Position numbers and translations under genes: made by a program
The notes under the pieces: generated by a model
Database searches by the model: none
What the model was told of the DNA's origin: nothing
The model's input: the letters and a program-made list of their open reading frames with translations, nothing else
NCBI RefSeq assembly: GCF_023195835.1
Contig: NZ_CP096200.1
Span: forward strand, 310,001-374,000
Direction of reading: 5' to 3'
DNA from: Vibrio sinaloensis
Lineage (GTDB): Bacteria; Pseudomonadota; Gammaproteobacteria; Enterobacterales; Vibrionaceae
DNA: 64,000 bases
Part shown: positions 34,951 to 43,558 of the stretch, in pieces
Layout: each line of letters starts with the position of its first letter
Numbering within the stretch: position 1 is the first letter of the stretch

Positions 34951-35619
34951 TTAACGGTAAAACACCTGGCCGGTGCGCACATCAAGATAAATTTTATTGG
35001 CCTGCTTCAATCCACCACAATAGACAAAATACGCATCTTGCTCACTGAAAGTGACCGAGCGAATCCAACCTTTGGTTTCTTCAAAATCCAGCGGCGTACA
35101 GGTGCCGTCTTTGAGCAGTTGGTCGGTGGTCTTAATAAACATCTCAAAGTGCTGCTTGAAGTCATCCGAGCTTTCAATGTATTCACTCAGGGTCTCCACC
35201 CGCTCTTCTTTGGTGATAGTTGGCGGCACTTCGAGCAAGGCGTCCATTGGCACCCACTCAGCGACTTCGGGTCCGCCCTCTTCGTAAACAAAGTAAGCAG
35301 AAATTCGTCCCCAACCGTCTTTCTTTTCAAGAATATGCAGCTTGTCGCCTCGGTAAACCACGCTCTCAATAAAGGCATCGTAATCAGGAGCCTCGCGCAC
35401 GCCCAGCTTATCTGGGTTGACGTAGTAGTCGGTTTTCGGTGGCTCAGGAGCGGGCTCTGGCTCATCTTTGACAATGGGTAAAGGGACCACGGGCTCTTCT
35501 TCCTCGGCTTGTTGCATCGCTAAGGCGTCTTGTTGAGGCTTGTAGTAAAAGATGTAATAACCGCCACCGGCACAGGCTATACCGAGTAACAGTAACACTG
35601 CCATAATGACCTTTTTCAT
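34951..35619 (-). CDS. Membrane-anchored SH3-domain protein
   Basis: This is a 222-residue protein. Residues 1-25 form a single transmembrane anchor, followed by a Glu/Pro-rich linker (residues 35-64) that probably spans periplasmic space. Residues 65-130 form a bacterial SH3-like domain (NPDKLGVREAPDYDAF, GDKLHILEKKDGWGRIS, EWVP). The C-terminal 85 residues form a further domain with two Cys (GTCTPL and YCGGL) that could make a disulfide. The function is unknown; such SH3 proteins often bind peptidoglycan. It is divergent from a periplasmic coiled-coil gene. Confidence 0.8.
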   Translation of the reverse strand: MKKVIMAVLLLLGIACAGGGYYIFYYKPQQDALAMQQAEEEEPVVPLPIVKDEPEPAPEPPKTDYYVNPDKLGVREAPDYDAFIESVVYRGDKLHILEKKDGWGRISAYFVYEEGGPEVAEWVPMDALLEVPPTITKEERVETLSEYIESSDDFKQHFEMFIKTTDQLLKDGTCTPLDFEETKGWIRSVTFSEQDAYFVYCGGLKQANKIYLDVRTGQVFYR

Positions 35620-35674
35620 ATTTGTCTGAATCTTTTCCTATACTTAAACAGTGACAAGCGAGACAACCACCGTA

Positions 35675-36232
35675 ATGAAATGGCACAGAGTTCTTCATAC
35701 TATAACGGCAGCAGTTCTGATCACTTTACCTTTTCCATCCGGCGCGGCACACTGCGACGCCAAAACGTGGAACCGTGCGCTCACACTTCAGCAATCACTC
35801 GATACGCAATACAACCAACATGCGGAGCGCTTTAATCAACTGCTCAGCTTTCATCAAGCCCAGCCTTTCCTTTATCAAGAGTTTAGTCCAAATGAGATAC
35901 GCAGTTTCTGGCAAAGTAACAAACAGACGTTGCTGAAAAGTCTGCAAGGTCAAATTGCAGCCTCACAAGCGGTAGTGCAAAACATCGCGCAAGAACGAGC
36001 GCAGCTCAACCCGCTGCTCGGGCGTGCTGTAAGTTTACAGCAGCGCTGGCTGCAGATATCTCAGCACTGTAAAAAAATAGATAATCAAAGTAATACCATC
36101 ACCAGTTGGAACTACGCTCAGAACAACAAGGCGCTGATTGAGCAGATTCACCAACTGGACGAAAAGCTGACCACTTTACAGCAGCGCTATCAAAATGAAG
36201 TCCGCGCTCTAGAAAACGCTCGCCGACAATAG
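35675..36232 (+). CDS. Periplasmic coiled-coil protein of unknown function
   Basis: This is a 185-residue protein with a signal peptide (residues 1-24, AAVLITLPFPSGAA). The mature part is almost entirely helical, rich in Gln and with heptad-like spacing. Two cysteines (near residues 26 and 138) could form a disulfide. I chose ATG 35675 because the signal begins directly there, although a GTG at 35651 is in frame. No family was recognised. It is transcribed divergently from the SH3-domain gene. The Fur-like site lies just past its 3' end and more likely serves the next gene. Confidence 0.72.
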   Translation: MKWHRVLHTITAAVLITLPFPSGAAHCDAKTWNRALTLQQSLDTQYNQHAERFNQLLSFHQAQPFLYQEFSPNEIRSFWQSNKQTLLKSLQGQIAASQAVVQNIAQERAQLNPLLGRAVSLQQRWLQISQHCKKIDNQSNTITSWNYAQNNKALIEQIHQLDEKLTTLQQRYQNEVRALENARRQ

Positions 36233-36237
36233 AAACA

Positions 36238-36256
36238 AATTGATATCAATTATCAT
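36238..36256 (+). promoter_or_regulatory. Fur-like box upstream of the GGDEF-EAL gene
   Basis: AATTGATATCAATTATCAT contains TGATATC-A-ATTATCA, a 7-1-7 arrangement as in Fur sites. A second ATTATCA lies at 36271, and the segment is in an 87-bp gap before the gene. The match is good but not proven. Confidence 0.5.
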
Positions 36257-36319
36257 TTGCAATTAAAGCAATTATCATTACGATGAGTTCATCATTGGTC
36301 ACTATTAACTGTTTACACA

Positions 36320-38650
36320 TTGAAACTCGCGCTTTCACTTCCGCATACTTTTTTAATTTGGTTCATTGGCTTAAGTCTGGCGGCGACCAGCTACATCACC
36401 GTCCACCACTACGAGACGCAAAAACTTGAAGGCCATTTACATAGCCAGCTTAACAATCAAGTACAGAAGCTGTTTCAAACGTTAACCAGTATCGAGCGCT
36501 TGCTTTACGCGACTCGTGCTTATCTCGATAATGCAAACCGCCCAAGCCAAAACCAGTTTGAAGCCTATTTCAGTGAGCAAGTCAGTTATGACCACGCGAT
36601 TCCATCGGTACTATGGGCGCCAAAGGTTGAGCTCAACCAGTTAAGCGCGTTTGAGTATCAAGCCAAGCAGCAGGGCTTATTGGGCTATCAAGTGATGCCT
36701 CCCATTGACCAACGCTCTGCTCGGCCATGGTTTTTGCCCACTCATACTTTGCCGGTGCTCTATCTCTCGTCCCCGTTTGAAGGTAGCGATATGCTAGGGC
36801 TTAGACTTGAGAGCAACGCCCACATCGTCAATGCCCTATCTCGAGCGCTCAGCAGCCAACAGGTGGAGGTTGCTAAACTCAATGCCCAGTCAAGCAGCGA
36901 AGTCATGTTGGTGCTGAGTAAGTTCAATCTTGACGGACAGTTCGATGGCGTAGTGGCTGCCAAACTCAAACTCGAACCTTTGCTTGGCCAAATCTGGCAG
37001 CAAGAGATCAACTCCGACTCTACGCGAATTGAGGTGTTTACTCGGCCATACAACCAGTTAATTTTTGGCTCTCACCTCAATACACAACTCACCCATACCC
37101 CCATCACCGAACGGCAACTGAGTGCCAGCCGAACATTTAACGTGCCGCTGTTTAATCAACAATGGCAAGTGACCATTACCACTGTCGACCGCACCGGCAG
37201 TACGCTCATCTACGGCAGCGCGTCGGTGATGCTAATTCTACTGCTCACCATTTTTGCCACCATGGCTGCCAATTTTTATTCGTTGCGACTGAAAGTTTCC
37301 GACCAGGTAATAGAAGAGAAAACGCGTAGCTTAGCGCAGCAAGCGATCAAAGACGACCTGACTGATCTCAATAATCGCACAGCACTAAGCCAAGCGGTGG
37401 ACCACCAGCTTCAACAGTTAAAACTGGGGCGTTCTATCGGTTTTTCGGTGATGTTTATTGACCTTGACCGATTCAAAGTGATCAATGATTCCATGGGCCA
37501 CCTTCATGGTGACACGCTGCTCAAGCAAGTCGCACAGCGGATCAGCGATCACTGCCGCGACAACGACCTCAGTTTTCGTTTTGGCGGCGATGAATTTGTG
37601 ATCTGCCTGCCCAACCTGATTTCAAACAGTGCGCTTGAGGCAATTTGCCAACGCTATTCTCACGTGCTGAGCCAACCGTACCTGGTGAACAATCAACAGT
37701 GCCATGTTGGGGCCAGTATCGGCGTGACGATAGTCACCAATGCCAATCAAAGCCTGACTCAAATATTGCGCGAAGCCGATACCGCCATGTATCAAGCCAA
37801 AAGTTCAACCCACGATAAAGTGGCCTTTTTTCATGAGAAAATGTTTCATCAGGCCAAACGACGTTTCACCTTAGAACAAGAGCTCGCCAGTGCCATGGCG
37901 CTCAAGCAACTGTCCTTGGTCTATCAGCCCATTTATCATTGCCAAAGTGATCAAGTGGTCGGGTTTGAGTCTCTGATTCGTTGGAAGCACCCCAAATTAG
38001 GGCCCATCTCACCACAAGACTTCATCCCGATTGCCGAGGAGACCGGCTTGATCATTGCGATTGGCGACTGGGTAGCGAATGAGTGCTGTAAAACACTGCA
38101 ACGACTTTGGCACACACGCCAAGGTCATGGCGTGCCGCGTTTTAACATCAATGTGTCAGCCAAGCAGTTTGAATCTGAGCACATCTATCTGACACTGCAG
38201 TCGCTGCTCGATCATTACGACTTTCCTGCTCACTTAATCGGCGTAGAAATCACAGAGTCGATGCTACTCAGCGATGAATGCAGCGCTCAGCAGTTAGCCA
38301 GAATCAAAGCGCTCGGCGTAACCTTGTATATGGATGACTTCGGCACTGGGTTTTCATCACTGTCGGTGCTCAATGACTACCCTGTAGACGTGATCAAAGT
38401 AGACCGAAGTTTCGTCAGTCGTATCGCCCTTGGCCAGCGCAATGCCGATAACCTTTGCCAAGCGATCATTAATATGGCACATACCATCGACCGCGCTGTG
38501 GTTGCAGAAGGCGTCGAAACGCCCGAGCAGCTTGCTTTTCTCACCCATCATCATTGCAACTACGTTCAAGGCTACCTTAAATCTAAGCCCGTCACCGTGT
38601 GTCAAATCGAGCAGTTACTTAACACTGTCCCTCATCGACAAAGCGCGTAA
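36320..38650 (+). CDS. CHASE-GGDEF-EAL membrane signalling protein
   Basis: This is a 776-residue inner-membrane protein. A transmembrane segment lies near residues 10-28, a periplasmic CHASE sensor at ~40-280 (AIPSVLWAPKVE, QVMPPIDQRS), and a second membrane span at ~293-320. GGDEF follows (FGGDEF near 421, intact), then an EAL domain. EAL motif I reads ESL near residue 549 (GFESLIRW), while DDFGTG near 671 and AEGVETPEQ are present, so hydrolysis is plausible. It can both make and break c-di-GMP. The start is a TTG (36320), placed at the first hydrophobic stretch with no clear Shine-Dalgarno. A Fur-like site lies upstream. Confidence 0.9.
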   Translation: MKLALSLPHTFLIWFIGLSLAATSYITVHHYETQKLEGHLHSQLNNQVQKLFQTLTSIERLLYATRAYLDNANRPSQNQFEAYFSEQVSYDHAIPSVLWAPKVELNQLSAFEYQAKQQGLLGYQVMPPIDQRSARPWFLPTHTLPVLYLSSPFEGSDMLGLRLESNAHIVNALSRALSSQQVEVAKLNAQSSSEVMLVLSKFNLDGQFDGVVAAKLKLEPLLGQIWQQEINSDSTRIEVFTRPYNQLIFGSHLNTQLTHTPITERQLSASRTFNVPLFNQQWQVTITTVDRTGSTLIYGSASVMLILLLTIFATMAANFYSLRLKVSDQVIEEKTRSLAQQAIKDDLTDLNNRTALSQAVDHQLQQLKLGRSIGFSVMFIDLDRFKVINDSMGHLHGDTLLKQVAQRISDHCRDNDLSFRFGGDEFVICLPNLISNSALEAICQRYSHVLSQPYLVNNQQCHVGASIGVTIVTNANQSLTQILREADTAMYQAKSSTHDKVAFFHEKMFHQAKRRFTLEQELASAMALKQLSLVYQPIYHCQSDQVVGFESLIRWKHPKLGPISPQDFIPIAEETGLIIAIGDWVANECCKTLQRLWHTRQGHGVPRFNINVSAKQFESEHIYLTLQSLLDHYDFPAHLIGVEITESMLLSDECSAQQLARIKALGVTLYMDDFGTGFSSLSVLNDYPVDVIKVDRSFVSRIALGQRNADNLCQAIINMAHTIDRAVVAEGVETPEQLAFLTHHHCNYVQGYLKSKPVTVCQIEQLLNTVPHRQSA

Positions 38651-38651
38651 A

Positions 38652-38674
38652 AAAGCCTGTCATCGACAGGCTTT
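38652..38674. terminator. Bidirectional terminator (GGDEF-EAL / phhB)
   Basis: AAAGCCTGTC-ATC-GACAGGCTTT is a ten-pair stem with A- and T-rich ends. Confidence 0.9.
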
Positions 38675-38696
38675 AGAAAAAAACAGAGTATTTAGC

Positions 38697-39026
38697 TTAA
38701 TCGAGCCGGTCACACTTGGCTGCGCAAATGAAGTCATTTTGATGCAGGCCTTTAATCGAATGACTCCACCAAGTCACGGTGACTTTGCCCCACTCAAGCA
38801 AGATTGATGGGTGGTGAAACTCATCTTCTGCCAATTGCGACACTTTGTTAGCAAACGCCCAAGCCAACTTATAGTTTTTAAATGTATACACCTTTTCCAG
38901 TTGCGGTATACCATCGCGTTCAAGTAGCTGCCATCCATCAAGTTCGGTGAGCAGTAATCGTCTCTCTTCGGCACCTAACGCTACCGCACTGCTAGTACAA
39001 GCTTCACAGCGTAATTCATCAAGCAT
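38697..39026 (-). CDS. phhB: 4a-hydroxytetrahydrobiopterin dehydratase
   Basis: The enzyme recycles the 4a-carbinolamine formed by phenylalanine hydroxylase. The length of 109 aa is typical. The C-terminal motif [20 protein letters not shown] contains the active-site histidines. The N-terminus carries extra cysteines (LRCEACTSS) that some bacterial relatives have. It overlaps the 3' end of phhA by 8 bp, so translation is coupled to phhA on one transcript. Confidence 0.95.
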   Translation of the reverse strand: MLDELRCEACTSSAVALGAEERRLLLTELDGWQLLERDGIPQLEKVYTFKNYKLAWAFANKVSQLAEDEFHHPSILLEWGKVTVTWWSHSIKGLHQNDFICAAKCDRLD

Positions 39027-39810
39027 GAGTCACTTCCTTTGGTTCAAATAATGGGGGTAGCAGGCCAGCTTTCATCGCCTGTTTAACATGGAACATTAAG
39101 TCCATTTGGCTGAGTTTGTACAACTGCTGAATATCATCAAGCACGAAATACTCTGGCTGCATAATATCAATGCGATACGGGGTTCTTAACACGGTGTGAA
39201 TATCAAACACCTCGCGCTTTGCTGCTGGGTCGTCAAGTGCGTAAAGCGTTTCTCCTGGTGAAGAGAGGATCCCACCGCCATAAATTTTGGTTTCATCGCC
39301 CTCTTTGACTAAGCCAAACTCGACCGTAAACCAGTAAAGACGCGCCAAATACACACGCTCTTTGTCGCTGGCCTCTCGTCCTAGTTGACCGTACGTCTGG
39401 GTAAACTTGGCAAACTCTGGATTAGTCAGCATGGCACAGTGACCAAAAATCTCATGGAAAAAATCCGGCTCCTGGAGATAATCGAACTCTTCGCGACTGC
39501 GCAAAAACGTTGCCACGGGAAACTTTTTCTCCGCTAACAAAGCGAAAAATCGATCAAAGTTGATCAGCGCAGGCACAGGCTCGACCTGCCACCCCGTCGC
39601 GCTTGCCAGCACTTTGTTGATATCGACAATTTGCGGGGCGCGCTCAAGCGGCAAATCAAGCATTCGTAAACCTGCGAGATACTCTTTACACGCGCGTTTT
39701 TCAACTAGGCTCAACTGCCGTTTGACCAAATCGCGCCATACTCGATCTTCCTCGACACTCCAGTCAACCAGTCCTTGTTCATTGACGGGTTTTGAATGAT
39801 ATTGCGCCAT
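39019..39810 (-). CDS. phhA: Phenylalanine 4-monooxygenase
   Basis: This non-haem iron, tetrahydropterin-dependent enzyme makes tyrosine from phenylalanine. The protein is 263 residues. The Fe ligands are His119 and His124 in HEIFGHC and a Glu near residue 165 in [11 protein letters not shown] chose ATG 39810 with GGAG upstream; an earlier TTG-type start at 39870 would add 20 residues and cross the promoter. The C-terminus overlaps phhB by 8 bp. A promoter and a TyrR box lie upstream, matching known aromatic regulation of phhA operons. Confidence 0.95.
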   Translation of the reverse strand: MAQYHSKPVNEQGLVDWSVEEDRVWRDLVKRQLSLVEKRACKEYLAGLRMLDLPLERAPQIVDINKVLASATGWQVEPVPALINFDRFFALLAEKKFPVATFLRSREEFDYLQEPDFFHEIFGHCAMLTNPEFAKFTQTYGQLGREASDKERVYLARLYWFTVEFGLVKEGDETKIYGGGILSSPGETLYALDDPAAKREVFDIHTVLRTPYRIDIMQPEYFVLDDIQQLYKLSQMDLMFHVKQAMKAGLLPPLFEPKEVTHA

Positions 39811-39841
39811 ACCTAGCTCCGTTAACAATTCCTTCACATTT

Positions 39842-39870
39842 AGCCTATCGCCATGTGATAGTGCTGACAA
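39842..39870 (-). promoter_or_regulatory. Candidate phhA promoter
   Basis: On the minus strand TTGTCA (39865-39870) and TAGGCT (39842-39847) are separated by 17 bp. It lies about 30 bp before the phhA start codon. Confidence 0.5.
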
Positions 39871-39902
39871 TTTAACCGACGCACTCCGCCCCCTTGTCTT
39901 GG

Positions 39903-39920
39903 TGTAACATTTTTTTTACA
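39903..39920. promoter_or_regulatory. TyrR-type box between phhA and aacS
   Basis: TGTAAC-ATTTTT-TTTACA matches the TyrR consensus TGTAAA-N6-TTTACA with a single mismatch. It is centred about 42 bp upstream of the predicted phhA -35 element, suitable for activation by an aromatic-responsive TyrR/PhhR protein. Confidence 0.65.
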
Positions 39921-40035
39921 TTTGACAGCTTTTCTCTTATTTTTCAGCCATCTGTTGTCACTGGATAAGTTTGACTTTGACCACTATTTCATCAAAGCTT
40001 ATTGCTATAACGGAGAATGATAAGACGAGGATGTC

Positions 40036-42036
40036 ATGACCAACCCAGAGCCAAATTCCTCCGCCCCGATTTGGGTGCCAAGTAGTGAGAGAATTGAGTC
40101 ATCAAACCTAAGCCAATTCATAAAACACATTAATATTCAGGGTGATGTAATCGAAACCTATGCGGACTTGCACCGCTGGTCTATCGATTATAAAAAGGAT
40201 TTTTGGCTAGAAATCTGGCAATTTTGTGACGTCATCGGCTACAAAGGCGACTGCATCTTAGGCGAGGGCTTGGCCAAGTGGGGCACGTTCAATCCGAGCC
40301 GAGACACTATCTGGTTCCCTCAATCTCAGCTCAACTACGCTGAAAACCTGCTCGCATACTCGTTTCAGGCCCCGGATGACATCGCCATCTGGTTCAAGAA
40401 TGAGCGCGGACAAAATCGTCAGCTCTCTTGGCAAGACTTGTGTGACCAAGTGTCAATTATGCAGCAGTGGTTAAAACACAACGGGGTAGAGAAAGGGGAT
40501 GTGGTCGCGGGTTACCTACCGCATATGCCAGAAACCGTTATCGCGATGCTCGCGGCCACCAGCTTGGGCGCGATATGGACCTCCACGTCACCCGACTTTG
40601 GCGTAGAAAGTGTCATCGAGCGCTTTGGACAGGTTCACCCCAAAGTGTTGTTTTGCTGTAATGGTTACGACTTTAATGGCAAAACCTTCCACATGGAGGA
40701 GAAAAATCGTCAGATCTCCGATGCGCTGCCAAGCCTAGTCAATACCTGTCAAATCAACTATCTACAATCGAGTTTATCGCATGAAGATCACAGTGAAGCC
40801 TTCTCGGATTGGGAGTCAATTCTCGCCAGTTTCTTACCTCGAGGCATCAACTTTGAGCGTATTGGCTTTAACGATCCTCTGTTTGTCCTCTATTCCTCTG
40901 GGACCACAGGCAAGCCAAAATGTATCGTTCACTCCGTTGGCGGTACGGTATTAAACCATCTTAAAGAGCATCAGCTTCACTGCGATATTCAGCCCAAAGA
41001 CCGCGTCTTCTATTACACCACCTGTGGCTGGATGATGTGGAATTGGCACGTGTCAGCACTGGCCAGCGGCGCGACCCTAGTGATTTTTGATGGCAGCCCA
41101 ATGTACCCAAATCCAAATGCGCTATGGCAGTTGGCGCAGGAGGCAAATGTTACCCTGTTTGGCACCTCGGCCAAGTATCTTGAAGCGCTGCAAAAGAGCG
41201 AGTTTAATCCAAGCAGTTGCTACTCATTGCACAGCCTAAGAACCCTCTGCTCTACCGGCTCAGTGCTCTATCCTGAGCAGTACGATTTTGTTTATTCATC
41301 AATCAAAGTCGACGTGCATCTCGCCTCGATCTCTGGTGGCACCGACATCTGTGGCTGCTTTGTGATTGGCAATCCTATCTCACCCGTGTATCGCGGAGAA
41401 TGCCAAGGGGCGGGACTGGGCATGGACGTCGCGGTGTTTGATGCCAGTGGTCAGGAGGTTGTTAATCAGCGTGGTGAGCTGGTTTGTCGCAACAGTTTCC
41501 CCAATCAGCCGCTTGGCTTTTGGCACGATGACGGCGAACGCTATCACAACGCCTACTGGGATAGATACCCAAATGCTTGGCACCATGGTGACGACGTTGA
41601 GTTAACCTCGCGCGGTGGTATGGTCTTCTACGGGCGTAGCGATGCGACACTAAACCCGGGCGGCGTTCGTATCGGCACTGCGGAAATCTATCAGCAGGTG
41701 AACCGATTGAATCCGATTCAAGACTCGATTGCCGTCGCTCGTCGGGTTGAAGGGGATGAAAAAGTGGTGCTGTTTGTCCAGTTGGCCGCCAATCACATTC
41801 TAGATGATGAGCTTAAGCAAACCATTCGCCAAACACTTCGCCAGCAATGCTCACCTCGCCACGTTCCGGCTGAGATCTACGCGATCAGTGACATTCCCAA
41901 GACTAAGTCAGGTAAGTTAGTCGAACTCGCAGCAAAACAAGTGCTACATGGTCAGGAGGTGCAAAACTTAGGCGCGATTGCCAATCCGCAAGCACTCAAT
42001 GAGATCGCTCAGTATCATCAGCTACCTGTCAGTTAG
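40036..42036 (+). CDS. aacS: Acetoacetate--CoA ligase (acetoacetyl-CoA synthetase)
   Basis: This is a 666-residue ANL-family enzyme. The P-loop-like A3 motif YSSGTTGKPK is near residue 288, the acetoacetyl-CoA synthetase-specific WMMWNWHVSALASGA segment follows, and the A5 and A10 regions are SISGGTD and IPKTKSGK. It ligates acetoacetate (a product of tyrosine and ketone body catabolism) with CoA. Its position divergent from phhAB suggests that both serve aromatic or ketogenic amino-acid breakdown, and the TyrR box between them may control both. Confidence 0.93.
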   Translation: MTNPEPNSSAPIWVPSSERIESSNLSQFIKHINIQGDVIETYADLHRWSIDYKKDFWLEIWQFCDVIGYKGDCILGEGLAKWGTFNPSRDTIWFPQSQLNYAENLLAYSFQAPDDIAIWFKNERGQNRQLSWQDLCDQVSIMQQWLKHNGVEKGDVVAGYLPHMPETVIAMLAATSLGAIWTSTSPDFGVESVIERFGQVHPKVLFCCNGYDFNGKTFHMEEKNRQISDALPSLVNTCQINYLQSSLSHEDHSEAFSDWESILASFLPRGINFERIGFNDPLFVLYSSGTTGKPKCIVHSVGGTVLNHLKEHQLHCDIQPKDRVFYYTTCGWMMWNWHVSALASGATLVIFDGSPMYPNPNALWQLAQEANVTLFGTSAKYLEALQKSEFNPSSCYSLHSLRTLCSTGSVLYPEQYDFVYSSIKVDVHLASISGGTDICGCFVIGNPISPVYRGECQGAGLGMDVAVFDASGQEVVNQRGELVCRNSFPNQPLGFWHDDGERYHNAYWDRYPNAWHHGDDVELTSRGGMVFYGRSDATLNPGGVRIGTAEIYQQVNRLNPIQDSIAVARRVEGDEKVVLFVQLAANHILDDELKQTIRQTLRQQCSPRHVPAEIYAISDIPKTKSGKLVELAAKQVLHGQEVQNLGAIANPQALNEIAQYHQLPVS

Positions 42037-42423
42037 ATAGCCATCATTTGTGGGCTTTCTGGAGTTGAAAGCCCGCTTGTACTCTCCCGCATACTCTATG
42101 CGTAATGGCTGGCTCTCTTTTGTCTGCAAACAAAGTTAAATCACCTGCCTCCATTGTTTTTCCCGCTTTGGTTATCTAAACCAACAAACATTGTTGGTAC
42201 TCGGCCACATTCAAATCTTTTTTCCCATATAGGATGCTGGGTGTTTTTACCTCAAGGTGACATAACACTGCGTTTTTTAGACATATTTGTCATTCCCCTG
42301 ACAAAACGCCCTGACCTATTAAAAATTCAAATACTACCTATTTTCAACACTGTTTTTTTAGTTGTTAAAGTTCGTACCACAGTCAAGCACCCCCGCTGAC
42401 ACAATTGAAATAGGTATATTGAA
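42037..42423. other. Intergenic region upstream of the beta-barrel gene
   Basis: A hairpin GGGCTTTC...GAAAGCCC (42052-42074) may end the aacS transcript. The rest (42100-42423) is T-rich and should carry the promoter of the porin-like gene; no known operator was recognised. A short open frame here is judged to be chance. Confidence 0.5.
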
Positions 42424-43116
42424 ATGAACAAGAAAATCACTCTACTTGCACTATCTTCTATCTTTGCTGTTGCTTCAGTTCAGGCGACTGAGCTAACAGG
42501 CGGCCTAGAAATCGATAACAAGTTCTCAGCAGATCAGGTTGAGGACAAAGGTACTGGCGTGAAACTATTTGCTGGTTACGAGGGCTTCGGCGTATCGGCT
42601 AAGCGTAATGACACTAAAGTTAAAGAGTACAACCTTAACTACACACACAACTTCGAAAACTTCTTTGTAAAAGGTGAGTACGAGTATGTTGATAACCGCT
42701 CTCGCGTTGATGCTAACGGCGTTAGCGACATGGGTTCTGATGTCAACAAGTTTGGTATCACCGCAGGTACTAACGTAATGGATATGTTTGATACTTCATT
42801 GCGTCTACGTAAAGACCTAGCGGCGAAAGAGATGGGTGGTAAGAAAAGTGACATCACGCGCTTTGACCTAGCAGCAGGCAAACAGTTTGAGAACGTATAC
42901 TTCAACACTAAGCTAGTTGGTATGCATGAAAATGATGCCAACAGTGTCGACACAGCTAAAGGCGGTAAAGACACAGTCTACAACGTAGAAGCACGTTTAA
43001 CATTTAACAACATCGCAGGCGGCTTTGTTCCTTACTTTGAAGCGGGTAATGAAGGTAGCCACCAGAATGACAAGCGTAACACTTACGGCAAAGTCGGCGT
43101 AGTATTAAACTTCTAA
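42424..43116 (+). CDS. Small outer-membrane beta-barrel candidate
   Basis: This is a 230-residue precursor with a signal peptide (residues 1-21, SIFAVASVQA). The mature part alternates polar and hydrophobic residues in short amphipathic strands (for example KLFAGYEGFGVSAKRND, EYNLNYTHNFENFFVKGEY) and ends in VVLNF. The C-terminal aromatic Phe is the BAM recognition signal of beta-barrels. About ten strands fit, so it would be a narrow porin or channel. The family is not recognised (no OmpX, OmpW or KdgM signature was certain). Preferred codons suggest high expression. It is followed at 15 bp by a small secreted gene. Confidence 0.75.
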   Translation: MNKKITLLALSSIFAVASVQATELTGGLEIDNKFSADQVEDKGTGVKLFAGYEGFGVSAKRNDTKVKEYNLNYTHNFENFFVKGEYEYVDNRSRVDANGVSDMGSDVNKFGITAGTNVMDMFDTSLRLRKDLAAKEMGGKKSDITRFDLAAGKQFENVYFNTKLVGMHENDANSVDTAKGGKDTVYNVEARLTFNNIAGGFVPYFEAGNEGSHQNDKRNTYGKVGVVLNF

Positions 43117-43131
43117 TTAAGGTAGCTGAAG

Positions 43132-43440
43132 ATGTTGAAAAAAATACTGATCTGTTCCGCAGTTATCTTGTCCGCCAACGCTTATGCGCTTTGTGAGTCG
43201 GGTAACGCCATTACTGATGCTGTAGAAGGCGCGGTTGTGGGTGGCGTTGTTGGCGCGATTGCTGGTGACGCACAAACAGGTGCAGCAATCGGCTCTGGTG
43301 CCGCTGTGATTGACGGCGCTTATCAAGATGCTGAATGTGACGAAGCGATCGGCGACGCAATTGTTGTAGACGCTATCGAAGATGAGTACGAAAGTGAAGT
43401 GGTAGAAGACGCTATCGTATTTGATGCGCTCACTGACTAA
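43132..43440 (+). CDS. Small secreted glycine-zipper protein
   Basis: This is a 102-residue protein with a signal peptide (residues 1-19). Residues 26-62 form a glycine-zipper helix (EGAVVGGVVGAIAG, TGAAIGSGAAVIDGAYQ), which can insert into membranes or oligomerise. The tail is acidic and repeats short DAI/VDA units (IGDAIVVDAIEDEYES). Two cysteines (positions 21 and 69) could bond. The function is unknown. It forms a two-gene operon with the upstream beta-barrel candidate and is closed by a long hairpin terminator. Confidence 0.75.
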   Translation: MLKKILICSAVILSANAYALCESGNAITDAVEGAVVGGVVGAIAGDAQTGAAIGSGAAVIDGAYQDAECDEAIGDAIVVDAIEDEYESEVVEDAIVFDALTD

Positions 43441-43470
43441 ACATCTAAGCTGTCTATAAGCAAGTGAGAG

Positions 43471-43523
43471 ATGCAGTTTGAAGCTAGTTTGATATATCAA
43501 TCCAAACTAGCCTTCAACTGCAT
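43471..43523 (+). terminator. Long hairpin terminator after the barrel operon
   Basis: ATGCAGTTTGAAGCTAGTTTG pairs almost fully with CAAACTAGCCTTCAACTGCAT across an 11-nt loop, followed by TTTCTTTG. An arm of about 20 pairs is unusually long for a bacterial terminator. Confidence 0.75.
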
Positions 43524-43558
43524 TTCTTTGTATCTATTGACGACAAAACGGTGCGAAA

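Noticed and set aside
42154..42399. 81-codon frame upstream of the barrel gene
   Set aside because: No Shine-Dalgarno or family signal, and it lies in the T-rich promoter gap; the hydrophobic look comes from base composition.
43117..43500. 127-codon minus-strand frame opposite the glycine-zipper gene
   Set aside because: It overlaps the convincing plus-strand gene with signal peptide and ribosome binding site, has no ribosome binding site of its own and crosses the hairpin terminator.
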